Source: Actinomadura physcomitrii
GTDB lineage: Bacteria; Actinomycetota; Actinomycetes; Streptosporangiales; Streptosporangiaceae
DNA length: 64,000 nt
Direction: 5' to 3'
Assembly (NCBI RefSeq): GCF_008923205.2
Contig: NZ_WBMS02000027.1
Location: 62,001 to 126,000 of the forward strand
In this document: positions 24,185 to 32,351 of the stretch, in pieces
Layout of the letters: the number at the start of each line of letters is the position of its first letter
Position numbering within the stretch: the stretch's first letter is position 1
Translations under genes and position numbers: made by a program
Notes under the pieces: generated by a model
What the model was told of the DNA's origin: nothing
Seen by the model: the letters and a program-made list of their open reading frames with translations, nothing else
Databases searched by the model: none

Positions 24185-25069
24185 GTGACCCTCGACGACC
24201 TCCGCGTGTTCGTGGCCGTCTGCGCGGCCGGCAACCTCAGCGCCGTCGCGCGCGACCTGTCGTGCAGCCAGTCCGCGGTCAGCCAGCACGTCAAGCGGCT
24301 CGAGCGGGAGACCGGGCTGGTGCTGCTGGAGCGGCGCCCGCGCGGTGTGCTGCCCACCCGCGCCGGCCGGATCCTCCACGAGGCCGCCACCGACGGCATC
24401 GCGGGGATCGACGCGGCGCTGCGGCACCTGGACGACCTGCGCCGCGGCGTCGGCGGCACGGTCCGGATCGCGACGGGCGCCACCACCGTCCGGCACTTCA
24501 TGGCCGCCGGGGTGGCCGCGTTCCGGGCCCGCCATCCCGAGGCGGCGCTGCAGTTCGAGACCGCCGGGTCCAGCCGCCGCTGCCTGGAGACGGTGCGGGC
24601 GCACACCGCGGACCTCGCGTGGGTGACGATCGGGCCGCCGCTCGAGGGCGTCGAGCAGCGGGCGTCCTGCGAGCTGCCGTGGATGCTCGCCGTGCACGCC
24701 GATGACCCGCTGGCGGCCCGGGAGACGATCGCCCTCGGCGACCTCGGAGGCATCCGGCACATCGAGCTGCCCGCGCACTCCACGTCCCGCGTCCACCTGG
24801 AGACGCACCTCGAACGGCACGGGGTGCGGCTGGCCTCCACCACCAGCGTCGCCGACTGGGACACCGCGCTCCTGCTCGCCGAGCTCGGCCTCGGCCACGC
24901 GATCCTGCCGGCGCTGCCCGGCTGGGGCGGCGGCCGGGGAGAGGTGCGGCTGATCCCGATCCCGGACCTGCCGCCGCTCACCGCGGGCTGGGCGGCCCGG
25001 CGCTGGGACGCGCTGAGCCCGCTCGCCCTCGAGTTCGCCGACACCGTCCTGGAGCACCTGCGCCGCTGA
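24185..25069 (+). CDS. LysR family transcriptional regulator
   Basis: 294 residues. N-terminal winged helix: TLDDLRVFVAVCAAGNLSAV, then SCSQSAVSQHVKRLERETG. The rest is a periplasmic-binding-like effector domain. The GTG at 24185 begins the standard LysR N-terminus; the open frame continues upstream but overlaps the nei-like gene without a fitting start. No obvious divergent target gene is next to it, because the upstream gene is on the same strand, so its regulon cannot be inferred. A strong terminator follows. Confidence 0.9.
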   Translation: MTLDDLRVFVAVCAAGNLSAVARDLSCSQSAVSQHVKRLERETGLVLLERRPRGVLPTRAGRILHEAATDGIAGIDAALRHLDDLRRGVGGTVRIATGATTVRHFMAAGVAAFRARHPEAALQFETAGSSRRCLETVRAHTADLAWVTIGPPLEGVEQRASCELPWMLAVHADDPLAARETIALGDLGGIRHIELPAHSTSRVHLETHLERHGVRLASTTSVADWDTALLLAELGLGHAILPALPGWGGGRGEVRLIPIPDLPPLTAGWAARRWDALSPLALEFADTVLEHLRR

Positions 25070-25094
25070 CCCCGCCATGTCCCTCAGGACGGAA

Positions 25095-25128
25095 AAGGCC
25101 CGGCCCCCCGGGAGAGGGGCCGGGCCTT
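25095..25128. terminator. Bidirectional terminator between LysR gene and dps
   Basis: AAGGCCCGGCCCC pairs perfectly with GGGGCCGGGCCTT around an eight-base loop, with A-rich sequence on one side and TT on the other. It sits between convergent genes. Confidence 0.8.
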
Positions 25129-25196
25129 GTCCCGCCGGATCCGGGGCCGCGCCGAGGATCGCGGCGGCGCGGCGCGGGATCCGCGATCTATGGCGA

Positions 25197-25664
25197 TCAG
25201 GTCTGCGCCTGGAACATCCAGTGCTGCTTCTCGAGCTGGGCCGCGATGCCGATGAGCAGGTCCTGCGTGACGGGGTCCGACTCGTCGGTCGCGGCGATCC
25301 GCTCGCGGAACCGCGCGATGAGCTGCGCCAGCACGTCGGTCACCGCCGCCACGACCTTGTCGTCGGCCAGGTACCCGGCCTCCAGCTGCGGGATCTCGGT
25401 GCGGTCGGCGACCGTGCGGGCACGGCCGTCGGGGTTCAGGCCGATCGCGACGGCGCGTTCGGCGACGTCGTCCTGGCCGGCGCGGGCGAGGTTCACGACC
25501 TCGTCCAGGTGCTCGTGCACGACCTTGAAGTTACGGCCGGTCAGGTTCCAGTGCGCCTGCTTGGCCACGAGTGAGAGATCGATGAGGTCCACCAGGGCGC
25601 TCTGCAGCGCCTGCCCGGTGACCTTCAGTGCCTCGTCCGAAAGCGGGCTCTTGACGGCCGCCAT
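25197..25664 (-). CDS. dps: Dps family ferritin-like DNA-protection protein
   Basis: 155 residues. Dps dodecamers oxidise and store iron and protect DNA in starvation and oxidative stress. The dinuclear ferroxidase site is visible: AKQAHWNLTGRNF with its His, then HEHLDEV, and AGQDDVAERAVAIG with the Asp and Glu of the partner subunit. There is no long lysine-rich N-terminal tail, so direct DNA binding may be weak. Start ATG at 25664 with GGGAGCTCCC and GGAGGG upstream. The hexamer GTAACG is directly repeated in the promoter region (about 25682-25705). Confidence 0.9.
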   Translation of the reverse strand: MAAVKSPLSDEALKVTGQALQSALVDLIDLSLVAKQAHWNLTGRNFKVVHEHLDEVVNLARAGQDDVAERAVAIGLNPDGRARTVADRTEIPQLEAGYLADDKVVAAVTDVLAQLIARFRERIAATDESDPVTQDLLIGIAAQLEKQHWMFQAQT

Positions 25665-25818
25665 GATGGGAGCTCCCTCCGCGTCGTTACGGGATTTCCG
25701 TTACAACGGGGGAGGCTTCCCCCCTATGCCGTGCCCATGCGTGAGACCGCGCACACCCGCGGCCCCGATCGGGCATGGACCCGGCGCCGCGGCGCGCACC
25801 GCGGGCCGGTGCCGGCGG

Positions 25819-26172
25819 CTAGGCGGCGACCATGTCGCCGCGGAACTCGCCGGTGATCTCCTCGGGGGTCTCCGGAATGCGCTCGGCGGGGATCCGCTCG
25901 TGCTCGGGCGCGCCCGCCATGACCGGCTCGTGCTGCAGCTCGGCGAGGGCCAGCGAGTCGGCCACCTCCCTGAGCACGTGCGACAGCGGAACGCCCAGCG
26001 CCTTGCAGATCGAGGAGAGCAGCTCGGAGGAGGCCTCCTTCTGCCCTCGTTCGACCTCGGACAGGTAGCCGAGGGAAACCCGCGCGGCCGCGGACACCTC
26101 ACGGAGGGTGCGTCCCTGGCGCAGCCGCAGCTGCCGCAGTACGTCACCGAGCAGCTGGCGAAGCAGGACCAT
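25819..26172 (-). CDS. clgR: ClgR-type XRE transcriptional activator of Clp genes
   Basis: 117 residues. The Cro/C1-type helix-turn-helix is TLREVSAAARVSLGYLSEVE, matching the ClgR/PopR family that activates clpP and related protease genes in actinobacteria. The protein ends VAA, and an Ala-Ala tail is known to mark Streptomyces ClgR for degradation by ClpP, giving feedback. I chose the ATG at 26172 because GGGAGG lies at the correct distance; a start at 26202 would add ten residues. It follows cinA on the same strand, as in the conserved actinobacterial order. Confidence 0.88.
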   Translation of the reverse strand: MVLLRQLLGDVLRQLRLRQGRTLREVSAAARVSLGYLSEVERGQKEASSELLSSICKALGVPLSHVLREVADSLALAELQHEPVMAGAPEHERIPAERIPETPEEITGEFRGDMVAA

Positions 26173-26258
26173 CGTCTCGCTCCCTCCCTCAGTTCGGACC
26201 ATCTGCCGGTTCCACCGTACCCGGCTTGACGGTGGCCATGGCAGACCGTTGAATTCGT

Positions 26259-26271
26259 GTTCGCTCGGAAC
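26259..26271. promoter_or_regulatory. Inverted repeat upstream of clgR, possible autoregulatory site
   Basis: GTTC-GCTCG-GAAC lies in the 111-base gap between cinA and clgR. It contains GTTCGC as in reported ClgR targets, but the right arm is not a full match. Autoregulation is an inference. Confidence 0.4.
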
Positions 26272-26283
26272 GTAACGCTGTAA

Positions 26284-27582
26284 TCAGCCCCTAACTTCCC
26301 GATCTTCCCGAGCGTCCCCGGTCGCGACCTCGGCGTCAAGTCCCAGCAGCACACGTCTCAGCAGCTCAAGCGCGTGCACGACGGTCATCCTGCGGATCAC
26401 CGCGCGGATCTCCGGGCCGGTGCCGGGCACGGGCAGTTTCGGCCTGACCACGGTGCGCGTATCCCCGGGTCCGGTCACGCCGATATAGACCGTTCCCACG
26501 GCGGCGCCGTCCTGCGGCTCGGGGCCCGCGACGCCCGTCACCGCGAGCCCGTACGTCGCGCCGAGGCGGTCCCGGACGCCGTCCGCCATCGCGGCGGCCA
26601 CGTCCGGGTGGACGGCCCCGTGCTCGGCGAGCAGCACGTCGGGGACGCCGAGCAGGCGGTGCTTCAGCTCCGTCGCGTACGCCACCGCCCCGCCCGCGTA
26701 CGTCGCCGACGACCCCGGCATCGCGGTCAGCTCCGCGCCGATGAGGCCGCCGGTCAGCGACTCGGCGACCGCGACGGTCGCGGACCGCTCGGCGAGCAGC
26801 CGGTGGACGACGCGGTCGAGCGACTCGTCCTCCACGCCGTAGACGACCGGGCCGAGCAGCTCGCGGACGCGCGCGTCGACCCGCTCGAGCCGGGCCGCGG
26901 CGTCCGCGCCGGCCACCGTGATCCGGACCTTGACCTCGGCCGGATCGGGCAGGTAGGCGAGCTTCACCCCGTCCATCGCCTCGACCTCGGCGAGCCGCGT
27001 CGCGACGACCGACTCCCAGATCCCGGCGGTGCGCAGGGTCCGGCGGGCGACCGCGGGCAGCCCGGCGCGCGCGGCCAGTTCCGGCAGCACCACCTCGTCC
27101 ATGATCGTGCGCATCTCGAACGGGACGCCGGGCAGCGCGTACACGACCCCGCCGTCCAGCTCGACGCGCAGGCCGGGCGCGGTGCCGGCGGAGTTGCGCA
27201 GCAGGCCGGCGCCCTTCGGGACCTCGGCCATCCGGTACGCCATCGGCTGGAGCTCGCGGCCCGCCGCCTCGGCCCGCGCCCGCAGCCGCAGCTCGAGCTC
27301 CGGGTCGCGGACGAGCGCGACGCCGGCGGCCTCGGCGAGCGCGTCGCGGGTCACGTCGTCGTAGGTGGGGCCGAGCCCGCCGGTGGTGATGACCGCGTCG
27401 GCGCGCTCGAGCGCGGTCCGCACCGCGGCGACGATGACGTCCATCTCGTCGCCGACGACGACGCTGCGGGTCACCTCGACGCCGTGCTCGGCGAGCCGCC
27501 TGCCGAGCCAGGCCGCGTTCCCGTTGATGGTGTCGCCGAGGAGCAGCTCGTCCCCGACGGTGAGCAGTTCGACCCGCAGCAC
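26284..27582 (-). CDS. cinA: CinA family protein (MoCF domain plus CinA C-terminal amidase domain)
   Basis: 432 residues. The N-terminal molybdopterin-binding-like domain (about 1-170) has VGDELLLGDTINGN and TTGGLGPTYDDVTRDALAEA. The C-terminal CinA domain (about 265-420) has AESLTGGLIGAELTAMPGSS and GLAVTGVAGPEP. Known activities in the family are ADP-ribose pyrophosphatase and NMN deamidase in NAD salvage. The start is placed at 27582, reading MLRVELLTVGDELLLGDT. It sits between pgsA and clgR as in other actinobacteria, although MOSC and DUF1990 genes have been inserted upstream. Confidence 0.92.
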   Translation of the reverse strand: MLRVELLTVGDELLLGDTINGNAAWLGRRLAEHGVEVTRSVVVGDEMDVIVAAVRTALERADAVITTGGLGPTYDDVTRDALAEAAGVALVRDPELELRLRARAEAAGRELQPMAYRMAEVPKGAGLLRNSAGTAPGLRVELDGGVVYALPGVPFEMRTIMDEVVLPELAARAGLPAVARRTLRTAGIWESVVATRLAEVEAMDGVKLAYLPDPAEVKVRITVAGADAAARLERVDARVRELLGPVVYGVEDESLDRVVHRLLAERSATVAVAESLTGGLIGAELTAMPGSSATYAGGAVAYATELKHRLLGVPDVLLAEHGAVHPDVAAAMADGVRDRLGATYGLAVTGVAGPEPQDGAAVGTVYIGVTGPGDTRTVVRPKLPVPGTGPEIRAVIRRMTVVHALELLRRVLLGLDAEVATGDAREDREVRG

Positions 27583-28100
27583 ATCCGCCTCCCCGTCGCC
27601 GGTCCCCCGAATCTACCGGCGCGGGACGACGGTCCGCGCGGTGCGGCGCGGGCGGTTGCGGGCGACGGCGGCGCGGCGGGCCCGGTTGACCGCACCCGTG
27701 ACCGAATCAGGACGAACCCCGCTTTGCTCGACTAACGCCCGATCGGCTGATCAGTCCCTGCATATCGCATTTCGTTCGCCGGCAAAAACGCGTGCCGCGT
27801 ATTGTTTCACACACGCGCGCGGGCCCGCACACTGCACGCGAGTGGGAACGCGACCGGGGCGCGCATCGTCGCACCGCTCCGACCTGCGCCATCGCCCCCG
27901 CGGTCCACCATCGGCCAACCGCGGCGTCATTTTGTGAGTCAGAACTCATTTGCCATGTCGCGACCACTCCCCATTCACGGGGATAATTGCAGTGCGGCCG
28001 CCATGAACGAGGCTGCGGGGCACGACCGGGGTGGGCGTGCTCCCGCAGCCCGCATGGCGGCCGTGCTCGTCCCCGCCCGGTCGCGGGCCGCCCCCGGTGG
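27583..28100. other. Long intergenic region upstream of cinA
   Basis: 518 bases with a lower-GC patch at about 27720-27990. I see a small inverted repeat TGAGT-CAGA-ACTCA near 27935, and a GATAAT-like -10 near 27982 facing right. No frame here has gene-like codon use or a family match. The frame on the plus strand at 27802-28359 overlaps the DUF1990 fragment antisense and is rejected. Confidence 0.5.
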
Positions 28101-28379
28101 TCAGGGACGCGCCAGGCGGCGCAGGACGGCCCCGCAGCGACGCGCGTACGCGCACTGGAGATCCACGCTCACGCCGGGTTCCGCGCGGGGGGCCGACGCC
28201 CGCACGCGCACGGGCAGCGCCCGGTGCATCCAGAACTCCATCAGCGCGTCCGAGGCGTTGCGCATGGCCGCCGGGCCCGCGCCGACGGGCGTCCGCACCC
28301 GCAGGTGCCGGTACCCCGCCGGCCGCTCGGCGTCCCAGGTGGCGCCGACGTCCGGATAGGTGAAGTCCTGCCCGCTCAT
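28101..28379 (-). pseudogene. DUF1990 protein with internal deletion
   Basis: 92 residues, against about 170 for the family. The N-terminal half is normal: FTYPDVGATWDAERPAGYRH, then MRNASDALMEFWMHRAL and RVRASAPRAEPGVSVDLQ. It then jumps in frame to the family's C-terminal tail CAYARRCGAVLRRLARP. About 70-80 central residues are missing, yet the frame is intact. It could be a deleted allele or a short functional variant. ATG at 28379 preceded by GGAGGC. It is divergent from the MOSC gene. Confidence 0.65.
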
Positions 28380-28453
28380 CGGTGCGGCCTCCAAACCGAC
28401 CAATCGGTGTCAAGTATCGCCGGTTCTCCTGGTCACCCGCGCGGGTGCCGCCC

Positions 28454-28459
28454 TACCGT
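28454..28459 (+). promoter_or_regulatory. -10 element of leaderless MOSC gene
   Basis: TACCGT ends six bases before the ATG at 28466; no ribosome site is present in between. Confidence 0.55.
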
Positions 28460-28465
28460 CGGCTC

Positions 28466-29248
28466 ATGATCGCCGTCATCACCGCGCTGAACGTCTACCC
28501 CGTCAAGAGCGCGGCCGGCGTCCCGCTCGCCGAAGCGGAGATGGCCCCGGACGGGCTGCGCCACGACCGGGCCTTCATGCTCGTCCGCCCGGACGGGCGG
28601 CACCTGTCGCAACGGGAGGTGCCCGCCCTCGCGCTGATCCACCCCGCCTACGACGGGACGAAGCTCACCGTCACCTCGCCGCTCGCGGACGCGCCGCTGA
28701 TCTGCGCGGAGGCGGACGGCCCGGCCCGCGACGTCACCGTGCACCGGCGGCCCTGCCTGGGCATCGACCAGGGGGACGACGCCGCCGGCTGGTTCCGCGA
28801 GGCGCTCGGGATCTCCTGCCGCCTCGTCCGCTTCACCGGGACGCGTCCCACGAAGCGCGGCGGCGGCACGCTCGCGTACGCCGACGGCTACCCGGTGTCG
28901 GTGCTGTCGCAGGAGTCGCTCGACGACCTGAACCATCGGATGGACGGTCCGCTCCCGATGAACCGGTTCCGTCCCAACATCGTGCTGAGCGGCCTCGGCG
29001 CCTACGGCGAGGACGGGGTGACCCGGCTGCGCGGCGCCGCCGAGATCGAGCTCGTCAAGCCGTGCGGGCGCTGCGTCATCATCAACACCGACCAGGAGAC
29101 GGCCGAACGCTCCCCCGCTCCGCTGCGCGCGCTCGCGACCTACCGCACCCAGCGCTCCGACGGGGCCCGCGAGATCGTGTTCGGCCGGCTCGGCGTCCCG
29201 CGCGCGCTCGGCACGCTCCGCGTCGGCGACGAGCTGACCGCGTCCTGA
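28466..29248 (+). CDS. MOSC domain-containing protein (YcbX-like)
   Basis: 260 residues. The N-terminal MOSC beta-barrel domain begins LNVYPVKSAAGVPLAEAEMA, followed by RHDRAFMLVRPDG. The MOSC domain proper includes NRFRPNIVLSG and the conserved cysteine in KPCGRCVIINTDQ, the residue expected to bind sulfur or molybdenum cofactor. Family members reduce N-hydroxylated compounds or carry sulfur; the substrate here is unknown. Start at 28466 by homology, probably leaderless. It runs against pgsA and is an insertion in the conserved minus-strand order. Confidence 0.88.
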   Translation: MIAVITALNVYPVKSAAGVPLAEAEMAPDGLRHDRAFMLVRPDGRHLSQREVPALALIHPAYDGTKLTVTSPLADAPLICAEADGPARDVTVHRRPCLGIDQGDDAAGWFREALGISCRLVRFTGTRPTKRGGGTLAYADGYPVSVLSQESLDDLNHRMDGPLPMNRFRPNIVLSGLGAYGEDGVTRLRGAAEIELVKPCGRCVIINTDQETAERSPAPLRALATYRTQRSDGAREIVFGRLGVPRALGTLRVGDELTAS

Positions 29249-29261
29249 CCCGCCGAGAGGG

Positions 29262-29849
29262 TCAGCTACGGGAAGCGCGGCGCAGGCGCCATGCCCGCAC
29301 GACGTAGTCGGCGCCGGTCACCACGGTGACGATCAGCGCGGCGCCCATCGTGACCCAGCGCAGGTAGTCCAGCGGGCCGGGCAGGATGTAGAAGCCGATC
29401 GCGAAGACCTGCAGCATCGTCTTCAGCTTGCCGCCCTTGCTGGCCGGGATCACCCCGTACCGGATGACGACGAACCGCATCAGCGTGATGCCGATCTCGC
29501 GGACCATGATGACGGTCGTCACCCACCACCACAGCTCGCCCAGCGCCGACAGGCTGACCAGCGCCGCGCCGGTCAGCGCCTTGTCGGCGATCGGGTCGGC
29601 GATCTTGCCGAAGTCGGTGACCAGCCCGCGGGACCGGGCCAGATCACCGTCGATCTTGTCGGTGACGGACGCGGCGGCGAACACCGCGAACGCGCCGATC
29701 CGCCAGCCGGTGCCGTCCATGAACAGCAGCCACACGAACAGCGGCACCAGCGCGATGCGCAGCAGCGTCAGCGCGTTGGCGATGTTGTAGACGCTCGCGG
29801 GCGGCGGATCGGGCGCCCCGGCGACCGGTTCGGGCATGCCCGCGATCAT
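29262..29849 (-). CDS. pgsA: CDP-alcohol phosphatidyltransferase (phosphatidylglycerophosphate synthase)
   Basis: 195 residues, integral membrane enzyme of phospholipid synthesis. The family motif D-x2-DG-x2-AR-x8-G-x3-D-x3-D is complete in DKIDGDLARSRGLVTDFGKI followed by ADPIADK (residues 64-90). Several membrane helices follow. Start ATG at 29849 overlaps the rimO stop by four bases, so the two are coupled; an alternative ATG lies four codons later. The rimO-pgsA-cinA-clgR order supports PgsA over other phosphatidyltransferases. Confidence 0.92.
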   Translation of the reverse strand: MIAGMPEPVAGAPDPPPASVYNIANALTLLRIALVPLFVWLLFMDGTGWRIGAFAVFAAASVTDKIDGDLARSRGLVTDFGKIADPIADKALTGAALVSLSALGELWWWVTTVIMVREIGITLMRFVVIRYGVIPASKGGKLKTMLQVFAIGFYILPGPLDYLRWVTMGAALIVTVVTGADYVVRAWRLRRASRS

Positions 29850-31273
29850 GACACGTCCGCGACGAGGTCCACCCCATCGCTGCCGGTGACCCGGGCGGCG
29901 ACGATCTCGCCGAGGGCCAGGCCCTCGCCGCGGACCAGCACCGTCCCGTCGACCTCCGGCGCCTGGTGCGCGGCGCGGCCCTCGAACCCGCCGTCCGCCT
30001 TGTCCTCCAGCAGCACGTGGACCAGCGAGCCGACACGGTCCTCGGCGCGCTGCGCGGTCAGCTCCTCGGCCAGCTCCGACAGCTCCTCGACGCGGCGGGC
30101 GATCTCGTCCGGGTCGACCTTGCCGTCGAGGTCCGCGGCCTCGGTGCCGTCCTCGTCGGAGTAGCCGAACACCCCGACGGCGTCGAGCCGCGCGGCGGAC
30201 AGGAACTCCGCGAGCTCCTCGAAGTCGTCCTCGGTCTCGCCGGGGAACCCGACGATGAAGTTCGACCGCACGCCGGCTTCCGGGGCCTGCGCGCGGATCT
30301 GGTCGAGCAGCTCCAGGAACCGGACGCGGTCGCCGAACCGGCGCATCGAGCGCAGCACCGGGCCGCTGGCGTGCTGGAAGGACAGGTCGAAGTAGGGCGC
30401 GACGCCGGGCGTGCCGCAGATCGCCTCGATCAGTCCCGGCCGCGTCTCGGCGGGCTGCAGGTAGCTGACCCGGACGCGCTCGACGCCGTCCACGGCGGCG
30501 AGGCCGGGCAGCAGCTTCTCCAGCGCGCGCAGGTCGCCGAGGTCCTTGCCGTAGGACGTGGAGTTCTCGCTGACGAGCACCAGTTCCCGGACGCCGTGCC
30601 CGGCGAGCCAGCGGGCCTCCTCCAGCACCTCCGCCGGGGGCCGCGACACGTACGCGCCGCGGAACGCCGGGATCGCGCAGAACGTGCAGCGCCGGTCGCA
30701 GCCGGACGCCAGCTTCAGCGGCGCCACCGGACCGCCGCCGAGGCGCCGCCGCAGCACTCGCGGCCCGGACGCGGGCGCCACGCCGTCCGGCAGGTCGTCC
30801 CGCTCGCCGGAGGGACCGCCGTGCCCCGGGATCGCCACGCCCGCCGCGGACGCGGACCGCTCGACCGGGCTGATCGGCAGCAGCGTGCGGCGGTCGCGCG
30901 GGGTGTGCGCCTCGCGCGCGCGGCCCTCCATCAGCTCGTCGAGCCGCTCCCCGATCGACAGGTAGTCGTCGAAGCCGATCACCGCGTCGGCCTCGGGCAG
31001 CGCCTCCGCCAGCTCCCTGCCGTACCGCTCGGCCATGCAGCCGGCAGCGACGACCTTGGCGCCGGAGTCGTGCGCCGCGAGCAGCGTGTCGATGGAGTCC
31101 TTCTTGGCCGCCTCGATGAAGCCGCAGGTGTTGACGACCACGACGTCGGCGCCGTCCGCACCGTCCGCCAGGTCCCACCCGGCGTCCTCCATGCGCGCGG
31201 CGAGCTCCTCGGAGTCCACCTCGTTGCGGGCGCATCCGAGCGTGATGAGCGAGACCTTGCGGCGAGTCGACAT
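29846..31273 (-). CDS. rimO: Ribosomal protein S12 methylthiotransferase RimO
   Basis: 475 residues. Radical-SAM enzyme that adds a methylthio group to an aspartate of ribosomal protein S12. The N-terminal domain has three cluster cysteines (SLITLGCARNEVDSEEL, VVNTCGFIEAA, AAGCMAERYG). The radical-SAM motif is CDRRCTFCAIPAFRG, and a C-terminal TRAM domain ends the protein. The spelling LGCARNEVDSE is typical for RimO and separates it from MiaB. A linker of ~30 residues between domains (PGHGGPSGERDDLPDG) is actinobacterial in style. Start ATG at 31273. Confidence 0.93.
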   Translation of the reverse strand: MSTRRKVSLITLGCARNEVDSEELAARMEDAGWDLADGADGADVVVVNTCGFIEAAKKDSIDTLLAAHDSGAKVVAAGCMAERYGRELAEALPEADAVIGFDDYLSIGERLDELMEGRAREAHTPRDRRTLLPISPVERSASAAGVAIPGHGGPSGERDDLPDGVAPASGPRVLRRRLGGGPVAPLKLASGCDRRCTFCAIPAFRGAYVSRPPAEVLEEARWLAGHGVRELVLVSENSTSYGKDLGDLRALEKLLPGLAAVDGVERVRVSYLQPAETRPGLIEAICGTPGVAPYFDLSFQHASGPVLRSMRRFGDRVRFLELLDQIRAQAPEAGVRSNFIVGFPGETEDDFEELAEFLSAARLDAVGVFGYSDEDGTEAADLDGKVDPDEIARRVEELSELAEELTAQRAEDRVGSLVHVLLEDKADGGFEGRAAHQAPEVDGTVLVRGEGLALGEIVAARVTGSDGVDLVADVS

Positions 31274-31379
31274 GCCCCTAAGGTAATGGGCCCGGGCAGC
31301 GCCGCGGACCGCCGCCCCGCCCCGGTGACCAAGCGGTCAGCCGCCGGGTCGGCCGACTCGGGCGCGGCGGGCGGGGCGC

Positions 31380-32135
31380 TCAGGCCGCAGCGGGATCGTC
31401 GCGGTCGAAGCTGAGCCGCTGGACGCCCTTGCCCTTCCCGGGCGTGCCGATGTCCTTGCCGTTCACGGTGAGCCGGACCCCGCCGCCGATGCCGATCACC
31501 ATGCTGATCTTCTTCTTGGCGGTCCACTTCTTCTGGTCGCCGCTGCGCAGCACGCCGGAGTACAGCGCCTTGCCCTTGTCGCCGCGGACGTTCACCCAGA
31601 CCGTCCGCTTGGCGACGACCGCGACCTCGACCGTGGTGCGCGGCGCCGCCGCCACCGGGTCGGTGGACTTGGGCGGCGCCGTCGGGCTCGGCTTGGACGG
31701 GCGCGGCGCGGGCGTCCCGGCGACCTGCCGAGCGGTGTGCCGCTCGCCGCCACCGTCGTGCCGGACCGCCTGGAACACCCCGGCGATCACCACGACGGCG
31801 AGGGCGAGCGCCATCGCCGCGCTCCAGTTCGCCGACCGGCGCTCGCGGAACGGGATCGGGCGCTCCGGCTCGAACGCGGCCGTCGCCGACACCGGCTGCG
31901 GCGCGCCGCCGTGCGCGGCGTCGAACTCGCTGACGAGCGGTTCCGGATCGATGCCGATGACCCGCGCGACGCTGCGGATGTGGCCGCGCGCGTAGAAGTT
32001 GCCGCCGCAGGCGGAGAAGTCGTCGGCCTCCATGCCGCGGATCACCGTCTCGCGGATCCGCGTCTGCAGACTGACCTGTGTCACCGAGAGACCCGCCTGC
32101 CGACGCTCCTGGGCCAAGGTCTCACCGATGCTCAC
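31380..32135 (-). CDS. RodZ-like helix-turn-helix membrane protein (DUF4115)
   Basis: 251 residues. The N-terminal HTH is SIGETLAQERRQAGLSVTQV, with GGNFYARGHIRSVARVIGID, as in RodZ. A basic segment and one transmembrane helix follow (NWSAAMALALAVVVIAGVFQ), then a proline/threonine-rich linker and a C-terminal DUF4115 domain. RodZ links MreB to the cell-shape machinery; in actinobacteria the role of this protein next to ftsK is less certain. I chose GTG 32135 because AAGGAGG precedes it at good spacing; the frame runs back to 32243 without a better start. Confidence 0.87.
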   Translation of the reverse strand: MSIGETLAQERRQAGLSVTQVSLQTRIRETVIRGMEADDFSACGGNFYARGHIRSVARVIGIDPEPLVSEFDAAHGGAPQPVSATAAFEPERPIPFRERRSANWSAAMALALAVVVIAGVFQAVRHDGGGERHTARQVAGTPAPRPSKPSPTAPPKSTDPVAAAPRTTVEVAVVAKRTVWVNVRGDKGKALYSGVLRSGDQKKWTAKKKISMVIGIGGGVRLTVNGKDIGTPGKGKGVQRLSFDRDDPAAA

Positions 32136-32351
32136 GCCGAGCCTCCTTCGAGCACGTTCGCGGCTGGTTCCACACTGCTGCGACACCAGTCTAGAAACGG
32201 AAATGCCCGCTCGGCGAGCGCCAACACGTTCGAAACAGGGCAAGATTTCGCATCATTCCGCCATGCCCTTCCCGCTGTCCGGTGGCCATATGACGGTAAC
32301 GGCGCCGACATTCCGTTGTTCCCCGCGGTAAGCGCCGCGGGGCGGCGCCGG

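Noticed and set aside
27802..28359. 185-codon plus-strand frame in the cinA-MOSC gap
   Set aside because: It lies antisense to the DUF1990 fragment and has a composition-driven sequence, although a GATAAT-like hexamer lies inside it near 27982.
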